Assembly: GCF_030272615.1 (NCBI RefSeq)
Contig: NC_081414.1
Location: 53,748,636-53,812,635, forward strand
Source of the DNA: Cryptomeria japonica
Taxonomy: Eukaryota; Streptophyta; Pinopsida; Cupressales; Cupressaceae
DNA length: 64,000 bases
Direction: 5' to 3'
The translations under genes and the position numbers were made by a program. Below, in pieces: positions 45,786 to 57,775 of the stretch; position 1 is the first letter of the stretch; every line of letters begins with the position of its first letter. Under the pieces are notes generated by a model. The model saw only the letters and a list, made by a program, of their open reading frames with translations. It was not told the origin of the DNA and searched no databases.

Positions 45786-46147
45786 ATTTTAATGTTTGTC
45801 AAAAAGGGGGAGTATATCAGAGTATATATCATCAAGCGTGTATAGTATTCAAAGTATCAAACAACCAAAGTATAGTATACAGGGGGAGTATACCGAGCAG
45901 AATAAGCAGAGTATCCAAGAGTAGTGAATAGAGGAAAGAACAGTGATTACAGAGTATTGATCACCGAGCACACATAGTTAGAGTTTTGAATAGCATATTG
46001 ATAAGGGGAGTATATTTGATTATACTATTTCATTGACTAATGTATATATTGTATGTTTTGTCAAATTTTGTAAAGTATACAGATTTTTGAGTAATGACTT
46101 TGAAAGTAGTTTTGTCAAACATCTCAACTAATGTCAAAAGGGGAGAT
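45786..46147 (+). promoter_or_regulatory. Element D 3' region and polypurine tract
   Basis: Non-coding. Purine runs AAAAAGGGGGAGTATA (near 45803), AGGGGGAGTATA (near 45882), AAGGGGAGTATA (near 46003) and the terminal AAAAGGGGAGAT ending at 46147. Confidence 0.75.
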
Positions 46148-47378
46148 TGTTACTACTTATCAAATTGCCATTAGTTTTATATCCAAAGTCATTCTATATA
46201 TTCTAGTTGGTTAGCATTACTGAATCATGCAGTCGGTACACACAGAGAAGTCTGTATGAACAGTCTAGTTGGTTACAAAAGAAAGCAGTCACAGAGCCCA
46301 GTATACACCAAGCTGTCTACCGAGTGTTATTTCATGTCTAGTGAGTAGTAAAGATAATACACCGAGTTCATATACACCGAGTGAAACGTGTTACCAAATT
46401 CATTGAACCTGGACACACATATGAAAATGTGTTACAAGATCGAGGCACATAGAACCGTTATCACATTGGAAATTGCACACATAGATTTTGTATAATTTTG
46501 AGGTCATCTTACCAATGAAATATTTTGCATGGTTATTTATTCAATAAATCATGTTTGTATGATCGAAGCAATGAATCAGATCATAGAGATAATAAGTCTA
46601 TTTATACAGCATGAATTTAGGGTTAGAGACATGTGTGAATTAGAGATAAATGTGAGTGAGAGAAATGTGTGTGCATATGTGTATGTAGCAAGACTTATGT
46701 GATACATGAGAAATCATAGAGTATTATGACTGTTACAGAGACACAGAGGTCACCGAGAAGGTTATCAGAGAACAGTCAAAGAACAGAGTAAACAGAAGGT
46801 TCTATCGAGTTACTTTATGAGTTACTGAGGTATGCTATAGGCAAGGTAATCTTATTTTGAGCATATAGAATCTGCTATAGCATTTCAAATGTAAAGTTGC
46901 AGATTTTTTTAAAGTCTTATTGTAATATTTTGAAGTTGTAAGGGAAACCTTTAACAGGGTAAAAGACTCTAATCAAGTCTATAAATTGTAAATCCTCTAA
47001 CCACGTGCAACATTTATATAGTGTTGTAAAATCCTTAAGCAAGATAGATGTAACTAATCTTGTTACTCCTAACAGGGTATGCTATCAGAGATAGCTAAAT
47101 GTAGCTCTAATCGAGCACTCTTTATTATTGCAGTAGTGAAGTTGTGGGTGCCATCGCCATAGCAGTTTTTCTCTCTAACCAAGAGTTTCTGCGTAACCAA
47201 AATATATGTGTTATGGAGTGAATCATGTATGATTGTTACTTATTTGTTTTAGCTTTATGTTATGTTATAGTAGTTTTGGGTTTATGCATAACAGTAAAGA
47301 TATTGTTGATAAAAGGATTTGAAGTACTGATTCACCCCTCCCCTCTCAATACATTAGCTTTCCATATTGATCCTAACA
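46148..47378 (+). repeat. Array right-hand LTR (3' LTR of D)
   Basis: TGTTACTACTTATC to GATCCTAACA, 1231 bp. Followed by TGCTT (47379-47383), which should be one half of the array's target duplication. Confidence 0.9.
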
Positions 47379-47977
47379 TGCTTCTCCACTCCATACTACC
47401 CCCAAGGTAATAGTCAACCTAAGGCATCTAAACTATTCTCAAAATTCTCAAAAATATAGTCAATGACACTAGCCAAAATTGGCACATCCAACTCAATCCC
47501 GCACTTTGGGCCTATTGCACAAGTGTTCGCACACCTACTAGAGCCACTCCCTATTCAATTTTGTATGGTGAAAAATCTATCTGGCCTATTGGGGTCGAGT
47601 TACCATCCTTGTGAGTCTCTTTACGCGATGTAATAAATGATGAAGACTACAGGGTCTCTCGTTTATAGAAACTAGTTTTATTGGATGAGCGAAGACAAAC
47701 CTCTTTTAATCATCTTAAGGCTTACCAACAAAGAATGAGTCACAAATAAAATCATAAGGTAAAGCCTCGTACATTTGAGGTAGGTGACTTAGTATTGAGA
47801 GAGAATCCTAAAAATCAGGAGGATCAAGAAAAGAAAGGAAAATTTGAGCCTAATTGGCTTGGTCCTTACATCATCACAACAGTCTATTGATCAAGTGCAT
47901 ATCAGCTTTCAACACCAGATGGAGAACCTTTGGAGGATCCTATCAACAACATGCACCTTCATAGATTTTACACATAG
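47379..47977 (+). pseudogene. Ty3/gypsy integrase C-terminal fragment
   Basis: Starts directly at the array LTR. Frame contains YYPQGN, the usual end of the gypsy integrase core, then TPTRATPYSILYGEKSIWPIGVELPS, a Lys/Arg-rich linker (YQQRMSHK), FEVGDLVLREN, and WLGPYIIT of the C-terminal domain, ending NMHLHRFYT then TAG 47975-47977. Stops at four internal sites. The rest of this polyprotein should lie left of the array, but no matching part is found at 28 kb, so the left flank was lost or rearranged. Confidence 0.82.
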
Positions 47978-50900
47978 CTCTTCAGAATATCCTAATTCAA
48001 AAATACCAAAAAATTAAAAAATAAAATGAAAAATCCTTACTTGGTGAAAACCTGGCAAACAGACGCCTTGTGACACAAAAAAATTGAAAAATAAAAAAAA
48101 GTAAAGATAAATAAATTTGTACAATGGCAAAAACCACTTTGGTGGCCCCCTGAGAAAGTATTGTGCTAAAAACCAGGTTATTGGTGCCATGTGTAGAGAC
48201 ATTTCTCCTCCCTCCTTCAAGATTCAATCTTATCCTTTCACTTTGCACACACTCACAGCCTATCCATCCATAATAAATTTACCCATTCCCATCATGGCTT
48301 GTTATTGATCTACCTAATATTGGCTAGCCATTCATAATAAACCTCCCCTTTCACCCTTTTCTTCCATAATAAATTAGGTCCAATCTGCAACTAGGGCAAA
48401 ATCCTAAATCTAGTGATGGAAGTGGTACCCTGAGCATCGCATGTTTTGAGGATCATCATCACTTTATTCCTCCTTTTTTGTGCACAATCCACAATAAGAA
48501 GTCATTTTCATCACCAATCCGCAATAAACTTCCAATCTTGTTCACAATAAAGTATCAATTTCATGGATTCAGTTAGTTTCAGATGAGACACAATCAACAA
48601 TGGGCTTTCAACAAATTAAATCTTTCACCAGACTTTGGCAACAACATGGGTTTTCAGCATGATCTGTCCTTTATTGGGATAAAAACATTTTCACCAAATC
48701 TAACATGTTAACATATGTGGCAAGAAACACAAATAACTTGAAGATTGCATTGTGTGTTGGTGTCAAGTCTTGGTTTTCTTTTGATTTTATTTTTTTGTGA
48801 CATATCTTTTAGCTTTTCTAGGATGTCTCTGACTAGAGATTATATCTCCAGGATGTCTTTGACTAGAAAGATGAGGATGAGATATGTTCACCTATTGTTT
48901 TGTTGTCTATGGATTGTCTCTTAGTAATGTCATGGCTTGTCCAAGGATATCAGGACACTATGAGTCTAGTGTGAATTGGGGCATTCTTTGTTTGTGACTG
49001 TCTGATCACCATGCAAATAGGTATAATGATTCTCCGGGTCGAACCTATACCTCTATTGTCATAGCCTATTTTCCATAATAAAGATCAATGGTGATAATAG
49101 CACAAGAAGCCCTTTCACTTCCATATCTTCTACCTTCCATCCCCCATTCTTGATTGACCTCCATTGTCCTTCTTGAGTCTGCGTAGCCTGCTATTGCATG
49201 ACTGAGTATAATGACATGTGAAAAATATTTGCATTTCATTCATCTACATAACTACATGTTAGCAATTTTCATTAGATGCATACATTTAGAAATCATAATT
49301 GCATCACATCCTGCACACACCACTTATTAGCATATCATATACACATTTTCATTCTCATCATATAAATAATCATAACATGTTAATTATCATACATCCACCT
49401 ACATATAGTACATCCACATTTGAACCATGTAGGACATATAAAAAACATAAAGGACCAAAAATATGTTGCATTCCATCATGTACATATCGATCGCATAAAG
49501 CATCATAGAATCATTATAATAATGCACATACATAAACTACATTATCATATAGAATCATGGCATCACATCACATAATCATAAAAGCATATAGAAACATCAC
49601 ATAGGAACACATGCATATAATTTCCACAAGGATGAGTCATCTCATATATATATCAAAAAATAGTTATCATGATACAATGATGTCAATATCATATATGGCT
49701 ACAAAATCACCTAAAGGTGTCTACATCATCATACGAATACTAAGAAAATGGGATCCAAAAGACCTATGATGGACTCCCTCCCTCAGAGTTGGTTGGCCTC
49801 AAAGGAATCAGAGCTCTCAAAGTCTGTGCCCCAAGATCACCCTGTTTGTCCCCTCCTCTATCCCCTCCCCCTGGTGGTGTGGGTGGACCCATGACCTCGC
49901 CACTGGATGCCTACCTCCTATCTCTCCTAGTGGTCGTATTCCATGAGGCTCTCCTATAGCTCCCTACTCTAATCTATGGAGGAACTATTGCGTAATATAG
50001 ATCTCTTCAGTACCCAATCTCCTCCCTTGTCCGTAGGACATATGCATAACTTGCTCCATGATCCCCTTTTTGTTCTGCTCTCCTTACCCTTAGTGACTCC
50101 TTTGCAACCATATATCATTGAGTGGTCTGATCTAGCTCCCTCTACATCTCTGTCGACTATCCCCACAATCAAGTGACATCTATCTCAAGATCCTTGATTT
50201 CATCAACTTGTCCTGTTACAATCTCTTGCAGTGCTAGCGACTCATCCTCCTCCTCATCTGCACCCTAGGCACCCTCCTCCTTCCTAGCATGTCCCTGTGC
50301 CTCTCTCCCTAGTACTTGTCCCTATACCTATCCACCACCCTATAGGACCTATCCTCCTCTTTCCCTTAGTGGTCTTTGTGGCCTCCCTCCCTGTGGATCC
50401 CCTCCTGGTGCAGGAGCACCTAGCTTCATTCTCAGCTTCATTTTCATCTCAGGTTTGATTTTTGTTGTTTTAAGTTGGAAAGTTGTTTAGGATGTTTTTG
50501 AAGTTGTTCTAGGTTTTTTTGATGAGTTTTGAACTCATTATGGATTTTTGGTTTCTTGTTTTCATCTTTTTGCTCAAAGTTGCCAGTTTGGTGTTGCCTG
50601 GCAAAATGATGGAAAAATGAGTTTTTTTTGTGGTTTTTGTTTTGAAAAGGTTTTAGACATGTTTTATGCTTGGGTCTAAGGTATGAGAATTATTTTTAGG
50701 TGATGGTTAGTTTTGGAGGTCAATCTTGCATTTTCTAGGCACCAAAAGTTGTCATTTAGGCATCAAAATGTCAAAATTAAGTGCCCTTGGACATGTACCT
50801 GTCTATACAGGAGCTTAAACAACTTGGAGAGGTATTTAATCTCCTATTTTTACTATTTTAAGGGTTGATCATTCGAAGTGAAGAAGCATTTTGCAAATTT

Positions 50901-52731
50901 ACACTAGTTTTGTTTGGTTTTTCTCTAGTTTTTGGCTCCATGTGAATAGCAGTCTATACACCAGCTATACTTGGCCATACTGTTCTTGCATTTTCTGATT
51001 CTAACATGTTTTCCTAAACTTTTCCCTTTGGTGGCATTTGATTTTATCAAGTTTTGAGTTTGTGGCAAAATTAGTTTGATTTGACAGTTTCACTGCCTTG
51101 TCTAGGAATTGGCAAGGATGCTTGACCAACTTGGCTTCTTGGAGTCCTAAAATGCTCATGGCTTCCCAAGAACTAGTTGGTCAACTTTTAGACTATGTAA
51201 ATACATGTTTTGTTTTCAAGAATGCAGGTGTAAGGAGTTTTTGTGGCCATTAAGCCCTAGGCAAGTGTGCCATTTGGCTAGGGTCTTGAAGGAATTTAAT
51301 GCTTTGCTCTACTATAGCAAGTGCATTTAAAAGTTGAACAGACTTGCCTTGATGAATAAGTTTGTATGCCAAGGAAAAGAGGCTTTCTAAGCCATGAGGA
51401 GAATGTTTCATATTCAATTTTTGAAAATATTGTAAAAAACAGTGAGTCACTATTTTAGAGTCAATTTTCTTGCATTAGCTTGCTCTCCATCATGCATTGG
51501 AGCTTGTAAGGTTGTTTTACCTCCTTCTAATTGCTTGCAAAAATCACAATGAGTGTTCTTCATGTCATCTATGAGTTTGAAGTTGCCAAGATCAATCAAT
51601 GATCTTTGAGGCAGGATTTTGGAATGCCTAATTGCTGTCACCGTCAATTAGGATTAAGTTTTACTTTTTCCTTGAAGTTATACATGTATTCTTCTCCTCC
51701 CAAATGACAGGTATGAAGGACAATAAGTCAGAAAGGATTGAGCCTTGTTAAGGAGCACTAAACAGACTTTTTGTGAGGAGTTCTAATAGTGAAAGTGCAA
51801 GTCACAGTGAACTACAAAAATAGTGAAAGACAAAGGGCAGCAACAATCAGCTTGACAGTGAATTAATTCCATTTTGTAATTGCCTAATGCTTGTATGCAG
51901 GGCTAACATGACTCTTCTCTTCTTCTAGATGGTATATATGTTCACATGTTGAATGTAATTGGTTTTTTTTTCAAATGAAGTGTTTGAAAGAGGCAACATT
52001 GGAAAAATTGTAAAATGTTGCATTTCCCTTATAAGCAACTTTTTGTGAAAACTTGTTTTTCAAACTTTGAAGTGTGAATCTTCTTGTTTGTGGCTCAATT
52101 AGTCAATACTATGATGGTACTAAGGTCTCTTGTCCATATTGGAGGTTTATAGGTTGAATCTTGGTTTTTCACCATCAAAACCCTTCAAAACCCTCCTTTT
52201 TCACCCATTTTTGGGACAGTCATGGAGAAGGCCTGAGAGACCCTGAAACTTTATGAATCTTCAAGTTCTCCCAAAAGGGTATCCAAATATGTAAATATTT
52301 TGTTTTGGAAGTCCATCATTTGAACACGGTGAGCACAAAACCCCTAATGGAGGGCTAATTGCCTAGTAGCCCGTTTTAGGCCTAAAACCAAATTTGTGAC
52401 AAATCAAGTATGCCAATGAAGGTAGCAAAGCATGAATTCCAACAAAACAAGTTGAAACAGGTCAGCCTAACATGAATCCAACCTATTTGGTGAATTTGGC
52501 TTCTTAAGTTGGTTTTTGAGCACTTGAAAGGATGTCAACAACTAGGGAGTTGGAGCTTTTGAATAGCCAAGAAGAGTTTGACATAGGGAGGTGGAGAAAG
52601 GTGAGTTGTTAGACTACCTTTGAAATATTTGCACTCTGACCTTGGTGTTTACACCTTGAAAACAGTAAGGAACTTTTGACTAGCAAACATACTAGCCACT
52701 TAACAACCACCTAGCACTATCCTCCCTATCA
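47978..52731. other. Non-coding retroelement DNA
   Basis: No gene seen. 48.0-49.2 kb is probably the 3' untranslated region of the gypsy fragment. It has repeated 'ccataataaa' words (48268-48375, 49070) and a doubled 'aggatgtctctgactagagatta' (about 48820, 48853). 49.28-49.76 kb is rich in CATCATA-type words. 49.8-50.45 kb is C/T-rich without a meaningful frame. The right part, up to TATCA at 52731, should be the 5' LTR of the following gypsy element, but I could not fix where it starts. Confidence 0.55.
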
Positions 52732-52734
52732 TAG

Positions 52735-52746
52735 TGGTATCAAAGC
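52735..52746 (+). promoter_or_regulatory. Gypsy element primer-binding site
   Basis: TGGTATCAAAGC, three bases after a TATCA LTR end and about 40 bp before the gag start. Confidence 0.78.
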
Positions 52747-52783
52747 ACAGCTACACTTGGGAAGAAGTAGCAATTTGGCAACC

Positions 52784-55700
52784 ATGGTGACGAATGCAGA
52801 ATTAGAAAAGAAAGTGGAAGACAAGGAAGAAGAAAATAGGTTACTCAGAGTGAAGCTAGACCTCTTAGAATAGAAGTTGGGTGAAGTAGAAGTGAAGGCA
52901 GATGAAGCTAGCAATAAGATAGAGGGAATAGAAGGTAAGGGTAAGCTATTAGCTATAGAGGATGAGACCACTATACTAGACCCTGTGATAGAGAATGAAC
53001 CCTTTTTGAAAGCCTTGAAGGCTATAAGTGGGAGAACACTAGAAGGAGTCCCACTATTCAGTGGTAAAATGGACCCAGAAGTGGTCATGGAGTGGATTGA
53101 GGGGCTTGAGAACCATTCTGAGTGTGATGGTGTGACAGAGGCCCAGAAAGTGAAGGTGGCTAAGTTCAGGTTGAGAGGAGCTGCCTTAACATGGTGGAAG
53201 TTCATTCAGGATGAACATGAGAAAGAGGGCAAAAGGCCCATAGCAACTTGGAAGGGAATGTTGTCCAAGATCAGAGAGGCTTACATTTTGGAGGACTATG
53301 AAATACAGCTCCATAGGAGAAGGCAAAACCTTAGGCAAAAAGAATTAGATGTTAGCACCTACACTAAGGAGTTTCAAAAGCTATGCCTTAGGTCAAAGAT
53401 CCAAGAGGATGAGAATGTCAAGGTTGCTAGGTATCTCAATGGTTTGAGGTGGAACATATAGGAAGAGTTAAGTTTGTTGTGTCCTACAACAGTCCAGAAG
53501 TGCTATCAACTTGCACTCAAGGTAGAGGAAAGGAGTAGGAAGAAGCAAGAGCAGCATAACAGAGGTAGAGGAAGAGGCAGAGATGGTTGAGGCCATTGAG
53601 GCAGTTTTTGGGGAAGACACATAGAGCAAAGGTCCCAAGGGGAATCTAAGCTTATAGAGCAAAGTGGGGATTCTCAAAGAAAACCTAATTATAGGGGAAG
53701 GGGATCAAGCAACCCAAGAAGGGGTAGGTCTAGTGGCCCAGGTAGAGGGTCTTATTTCTCCATAATGAAATGCTACAACTGTCAGAAATTGGGTCATCCT
53801 TCTTATAGGTGTCCTAAAAAGCCTAGTTCTTCCCATGGAGGTGAAAGAAAAGTGAACTATGTGCAGGAGGAAGGGAGTAGTACAAGAACTCCAACAATGC
53901 ACCTAGCACCCGAAGATGGTGAAAGTCTAATGATGAGGAGAGTATTGATGCAAGAACATCATAAGTGTGAAGTGTCTCAAAGAAGAGCATTGTTCAGGAT
54001 AAAGTGCAAAATCTTGGGCAAGGTATGTAAGGTGGTTATTGATTCAGGCTCCATAGATAATATTATCTTAGAGGAGGTAGTTAGAAAATTGAACCTACCT
54101 AGAATGAAGCACAATGAACCCTACAAGGTAACCTGGTTAAACAAGGGGCAACATGTCCTAGTGAATGAACAAGCATGGGTAGACTTCAATAGGGGTGAAT
54201 ACAAGGATAGGATACTATGTGACATCCTTCCCATGGATGCTTGCCATCTAATATTGGGTAGACCTTGGCAATTTGACAGAAGAGCACACCATGATGGTGA
54301 AAAAAACACATATTCCTTTCAAAAGAATGGCATTGTCTACAAAATTCAGTCCCTTAGTGAAGAGATAGAGAATAGCAAACCACAGGCACCTAAAGTTCTA
54401 TTAGTCAATGAAAAAGAGTTCATCCAAACCATGAAAGAGGGAGATGGGATTGGTTATGCACTTGTAGTGAAACCTAAGGAGGATAAGAAAGAAAAACAAG
54501 TTGAGATCCCACAAGAAGTGCATCAACTTCTTGATAACTTTAAGGGCATCATCAGTGATGGACAACCAACAACATTACCTCCTCCTAGAGCCATTAGTCA
54601 CCAAATTGACTTTATACTAGGAGCTTCTTTGCCAAACAAAGCAACATACAAGATGACTCCTGAGCAGAACAAAGAGGTAGCTAGATAGATTCAAGAGTTA
54701 TTGGATCAAGGATTAATAAGAAAGAGTATAAGTCCTTGTGCAGTACCCATTGTGTTAGCACCTAAGAAAGGGGGCACATGGAGACTATGCACTAACTCCA
54801 GAGCTATCAACAAGATCACAATAAGATACAGATTCCCTATGCCTAGGATAGAAGATTTGATGGATTGTTTAGGGGGTGTGAGGTATTTCTCCAAAATAGA
54901 CTTAAAAAGTGGTTACCATCAGATAAGAATAAAAGAGGGTGATGAGTGGAAAACTACTTTCAAAACAAATGAGGGTCTTTATGAATGGTTGGTTATGCCT
55001 TTTGGACTCTCTAATGCTCCCAGTACCTTTATGAGGTTAATGAATGAAGTATTGCAGGATTTTCTCAATAAGTTTGTGGTAGTCTACCTAGATGATATAC
55101 TCATTTTTAGTAAGACTAAAGAGGAGCATTTGAAACACTTAGCTATTGTTTTGCAAAGATTATCCGATGAGAAGTTAACTATAAATCTTGAAAAATGTGA
55201 TTTTATGTAGCAAGAGCTAGTCTATCTTGGTTTTGTTGTGTCCAGTGGAGATCTTAAGATGGATCAATCTAAAGCTGTAGCCATAACAAGTTGGCCAACC
55301 CCACAATCAGCCAATGAAGTTAGGAGTTTTCATGGTCTAGCCTAGTTTTATAGGAATTTTATCAGAGGTTTCAGCAAAATTTGTGCACCCATGTTAGATA
55401 CAATAAAATGTGGTCATAAAGTCAAGTTTCAATGGACCAAAGCAACCAATAAGGGGTTTGAGTTACTCAAAACTAGAGTTGCTACATAGCCCGTGCTAAT
55501 CCTTCCTAGTTTTGATAAACTCTTTACAATAGAATGTGATGCCAGTCATCTTGCAGTAGGTGCAGTCTTGAATCAAGATAATAGACCAATTGCTTTCTTT
55601 AGTGAAAAATTGAATGATGCAAAGAAAAAGTATTCATCTTATGATTTAGAGTTATATGCATTGGTGCAGGCACTCAGGAAGTGGAGGCATTATTTTCTTC

Positions 55701-55810
55701 CTAAGGAATTTCTTGTGTATACAGACAACCAAGCAGTCAGTTTCTTGAATTCTCAGGATAAACTCAACCATAGACATGTGAAATGGGTAGAGTACCTACA
55801 AGCATATACA
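52784..55810 (+). pseudogene. Ty3/gypsy Gag-Pol, cut by a copia insertion
   Basis: A single frame from ATG 52784 (MVTNAELEKK) to about 55810. Interrupted only by stops (52871, 53459, two near 53590, 54686, 55208, 55343, 55487). Order: helical N-terminus; Gag domain (GKMDPEVVMEWI, AALTWWKFI, YTKEFQKLC); Arg/Gly-rich stretch; knuckle CYNCQKLGHPSYRC (about 53771); aspartic protease VVIDSGSIDNII; RT with [44 protein letters not shown] and the catalytic [10 protein letters not shown] (about 55078); RNase H with FTIECDASHLAVGAVL and VYTDNQAVSFL. It breaks off after WVEYLQAYT. Protease and RT wording suggest a chromovirus-type lineage. Integrase and 3' LTR would lie beyond the copia element, outside the window. 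Confidence 0.9.
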
Positions 55811-55814
55811 AGTA

Positions 55815-56817
55815 TGTTTCAGTCAGTTGGTATTGACTTGATGATTGAATTCTATCTTATGTTCTAGTAAGCTTTCTTTATTGATCCAGTAAGGGTTTCA
55901 TCGGTAGGGCTTTATTGAAGATCTTTGATGTAATGCATAAGTGGTGTTGGTGTAGATTCTAGAAGGGATTTAGGATGCTGATGGCAATTGTGTTCATTCC
56001 TCGACTCATTGGTGTCATTTCTTTGGCATGTGTGGATCTAATTTAGGTATGGTGCTAACTAGGTTATGGATCATTTTTCATGAAACATGTTGGTGGATCC
56101 TCCGATACACTTTCGGGATGTTTTATTGATTGGATGATATTTGTTTAGCCTCAGGCTGAAATGTGTTATGATTTTATTTTAGGATTATGTAATGGATCTA
56201 TTGAATTATCATTTGTGTGGCCAACCTAATTGGTTAGGTCTTGGGTTCATATAAATATATGTAAGATCTCACTGTAGATCATATGGAAAGAGCAACGAGA
56301 AAATAATATAATAATGAATTGTACAGAGGATTTGGTTGATCATAAGTGATTGAGTTGGGTTTACGTAAGAGGTTTCAGACCTTTGGTATTGAGATTAACT
56401 AGAACTGTAAGCTGGCATGTTTGATGCTATCATCAATAGTTACCCTCTCTAGATTGTAGTTCGTATATCTTGAGGTGGTTGACATCTTTGTAGTCAGTGA
56501 GACTCCATTGTGATGAGTAGTGCGCTCTAGGTAGTGTGCTTTCCTGCATGTGCAGGTCCCTATTATACTCAAATACTTCTGTAGAAGTATCATCTAACTA
56601 TGGGTAGGGTTTCCCATTGTTGTTTTTCCTCATTGAGGTTTTCCACGTATAAATCATGGTGTTATGTGTTATGGTTGCATGGTATTCTTTGGTTTTGATT
56701 TATGCTTTAATGCTAAATCAATTATTTCGGTATAAGGGTTTAAGTGTTTTAATTCACATAACTTGTTAACAACTCATTCAACGCCCCCCTCTCAATTGTT
56801 CATCGGTTATCCTAAAA
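55815..56817 (+). repeat. Copia 5' LTR
   Basis: TGTTTCAGTCAGTTGG to TTATCCTAAAA (probably CCTAACA originally), about 1.0 kb. Matches 61648-62030 plus 63431-64000. TATA-like ATATAAATATATG at about 56250. Near its end it has the C-run 'cgcccccctctcaattg' seen in similar form in elements Z and A-D. Confidence 0.88.
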
Positions 56818-56819
56818 AT

Positions 56820-56831
56820 TGGTATCAAAGC
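56820..56831 (+). promoter_or_regulatory. Copia primer-binding site
   Basis: TGGTATCAAAGC two bases after the LTR end. Confidence 0.88.
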
Positions 56832-56875
56832 CTGGTCCTCTTTTTGCAGAAGCTTAACCACTTGAGGAAGATCAT

Positions 56876-57775
56876 ATGGCAACTAATAGTTCAACTCATG
56901 TTTTCCAGAAGGACAACCCTAGGTTTGATGGAACAAACTATGGAGTATGAAAGATTCAAATGGAGACTCATTTAGGAAGCATTGGAAAGGAAATTTGGGA
57001 AATAACTCAGAATGGTTACACTCTTCATAATCTGACATCTAGCATTCCTGCACCGACAGACTGGATAAGAATATTGAGAATGACTGCAAAGCTATAGAAG
57101 CTCTCTTAAGCTCCTTATCAGGTCAAAAAATCATGGGACTATCAGACAAATCGTCGACAAAACCTATACGGGTAAAGTTGGAAACTCTAAATGAAGGTGA
57201 TCCTACTGTTAAAATTCCAAAACTTGAATGTTACAGGGTAAGATATGAAAGCTTGAAGATGGAGGAAAATGAAAGAATTTTTACATTCATGGAAAGGGTA
57301 AATGAAATTGTATTGGGAATTTAGTGATGTGGTGGATCTTTGAGTGAGGAAGGGATTGTTTCAAAAGTGTTAAGGGTTTTCCCACTAGCATATAAGATGA
57401 AGGTAACTGCAATTAATGAGCTAAGAACCATGCCTAATTCTTCTATCAATAGAGATACTCTTGTTGGGAAGATATCTACTTTTGAGCTTGAGGAATTTTT
57501 TCCTCTGGAGCTACAAAGATTGATACTAGATTTAAGGCATCTATATCATCAACCAAAAAGAAAGATTGGAAAGTTTTGTATGCAAATGAATTGGAAGAGA
57601 TTAGGAAAGAAGATGAAGAGATTGAGAAACTTGAAGCCCTATTTTCTAGAAGGATGGTACCTAAAGTTTCGTCAGGAAGTAAGTATGAAGGAAAATCTCC
57701 TTTCAAATGTTTTGCATGTAATAAGATAGGTCATTTTGCATCTAGATGTCCTGAAAGGAATTCAAAATTGGAAGA
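56876..57775 (+). pseudogene. Copia Gag
   Basis: ATG 56876 (MATNSSTHVFQ, then NPRFDGTNYG). An early TGA replaces the Trp of the usual YxxWK. After a frame change comes the UBN2 region (CYRVRYESLKMEENERIFTF, KVLRVFPLAYKMKVTAINEL, ISTFELEEF), and after another the RxNxL linker and knuckle CFACNKIGHFASRC (57708-57749). At least two frameshifts and several stops. It shows what an ordinary copia Gag looks like next to the UBN2-less Gag of A-D and Z. Confidence 0.82.

Larger units (their letters stand above)
28013..47378 (+). mobile_element. Tandem array of A-type elements: B (truncated), C, D
   Basis: Order: B interior (from mid-gag), LTR 32267-33496, C interior, LTR 39184-40412, D interior, LTR 46148-47378. 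Adjacent interiors share a single LTR, giving a period of 6917-6964 bp. B, C and D are closer to one another than to A. C and D share a frameshift in gag and several stops. No target duplication separates units. The right end is followed by TGCTT inside a gypsy integrase. The expected left duplication is lost with the 5' part of B. Unequal recombination between LTRs of one insertion, or in-place duplication, explains this better than three separate insertions. Confidence 0.88.

Noticed and set aside
49299-50176. Short ORFs in the C/T- and CAT-rich region
   Set aside because: Compositional frames only; no motif on either strand.
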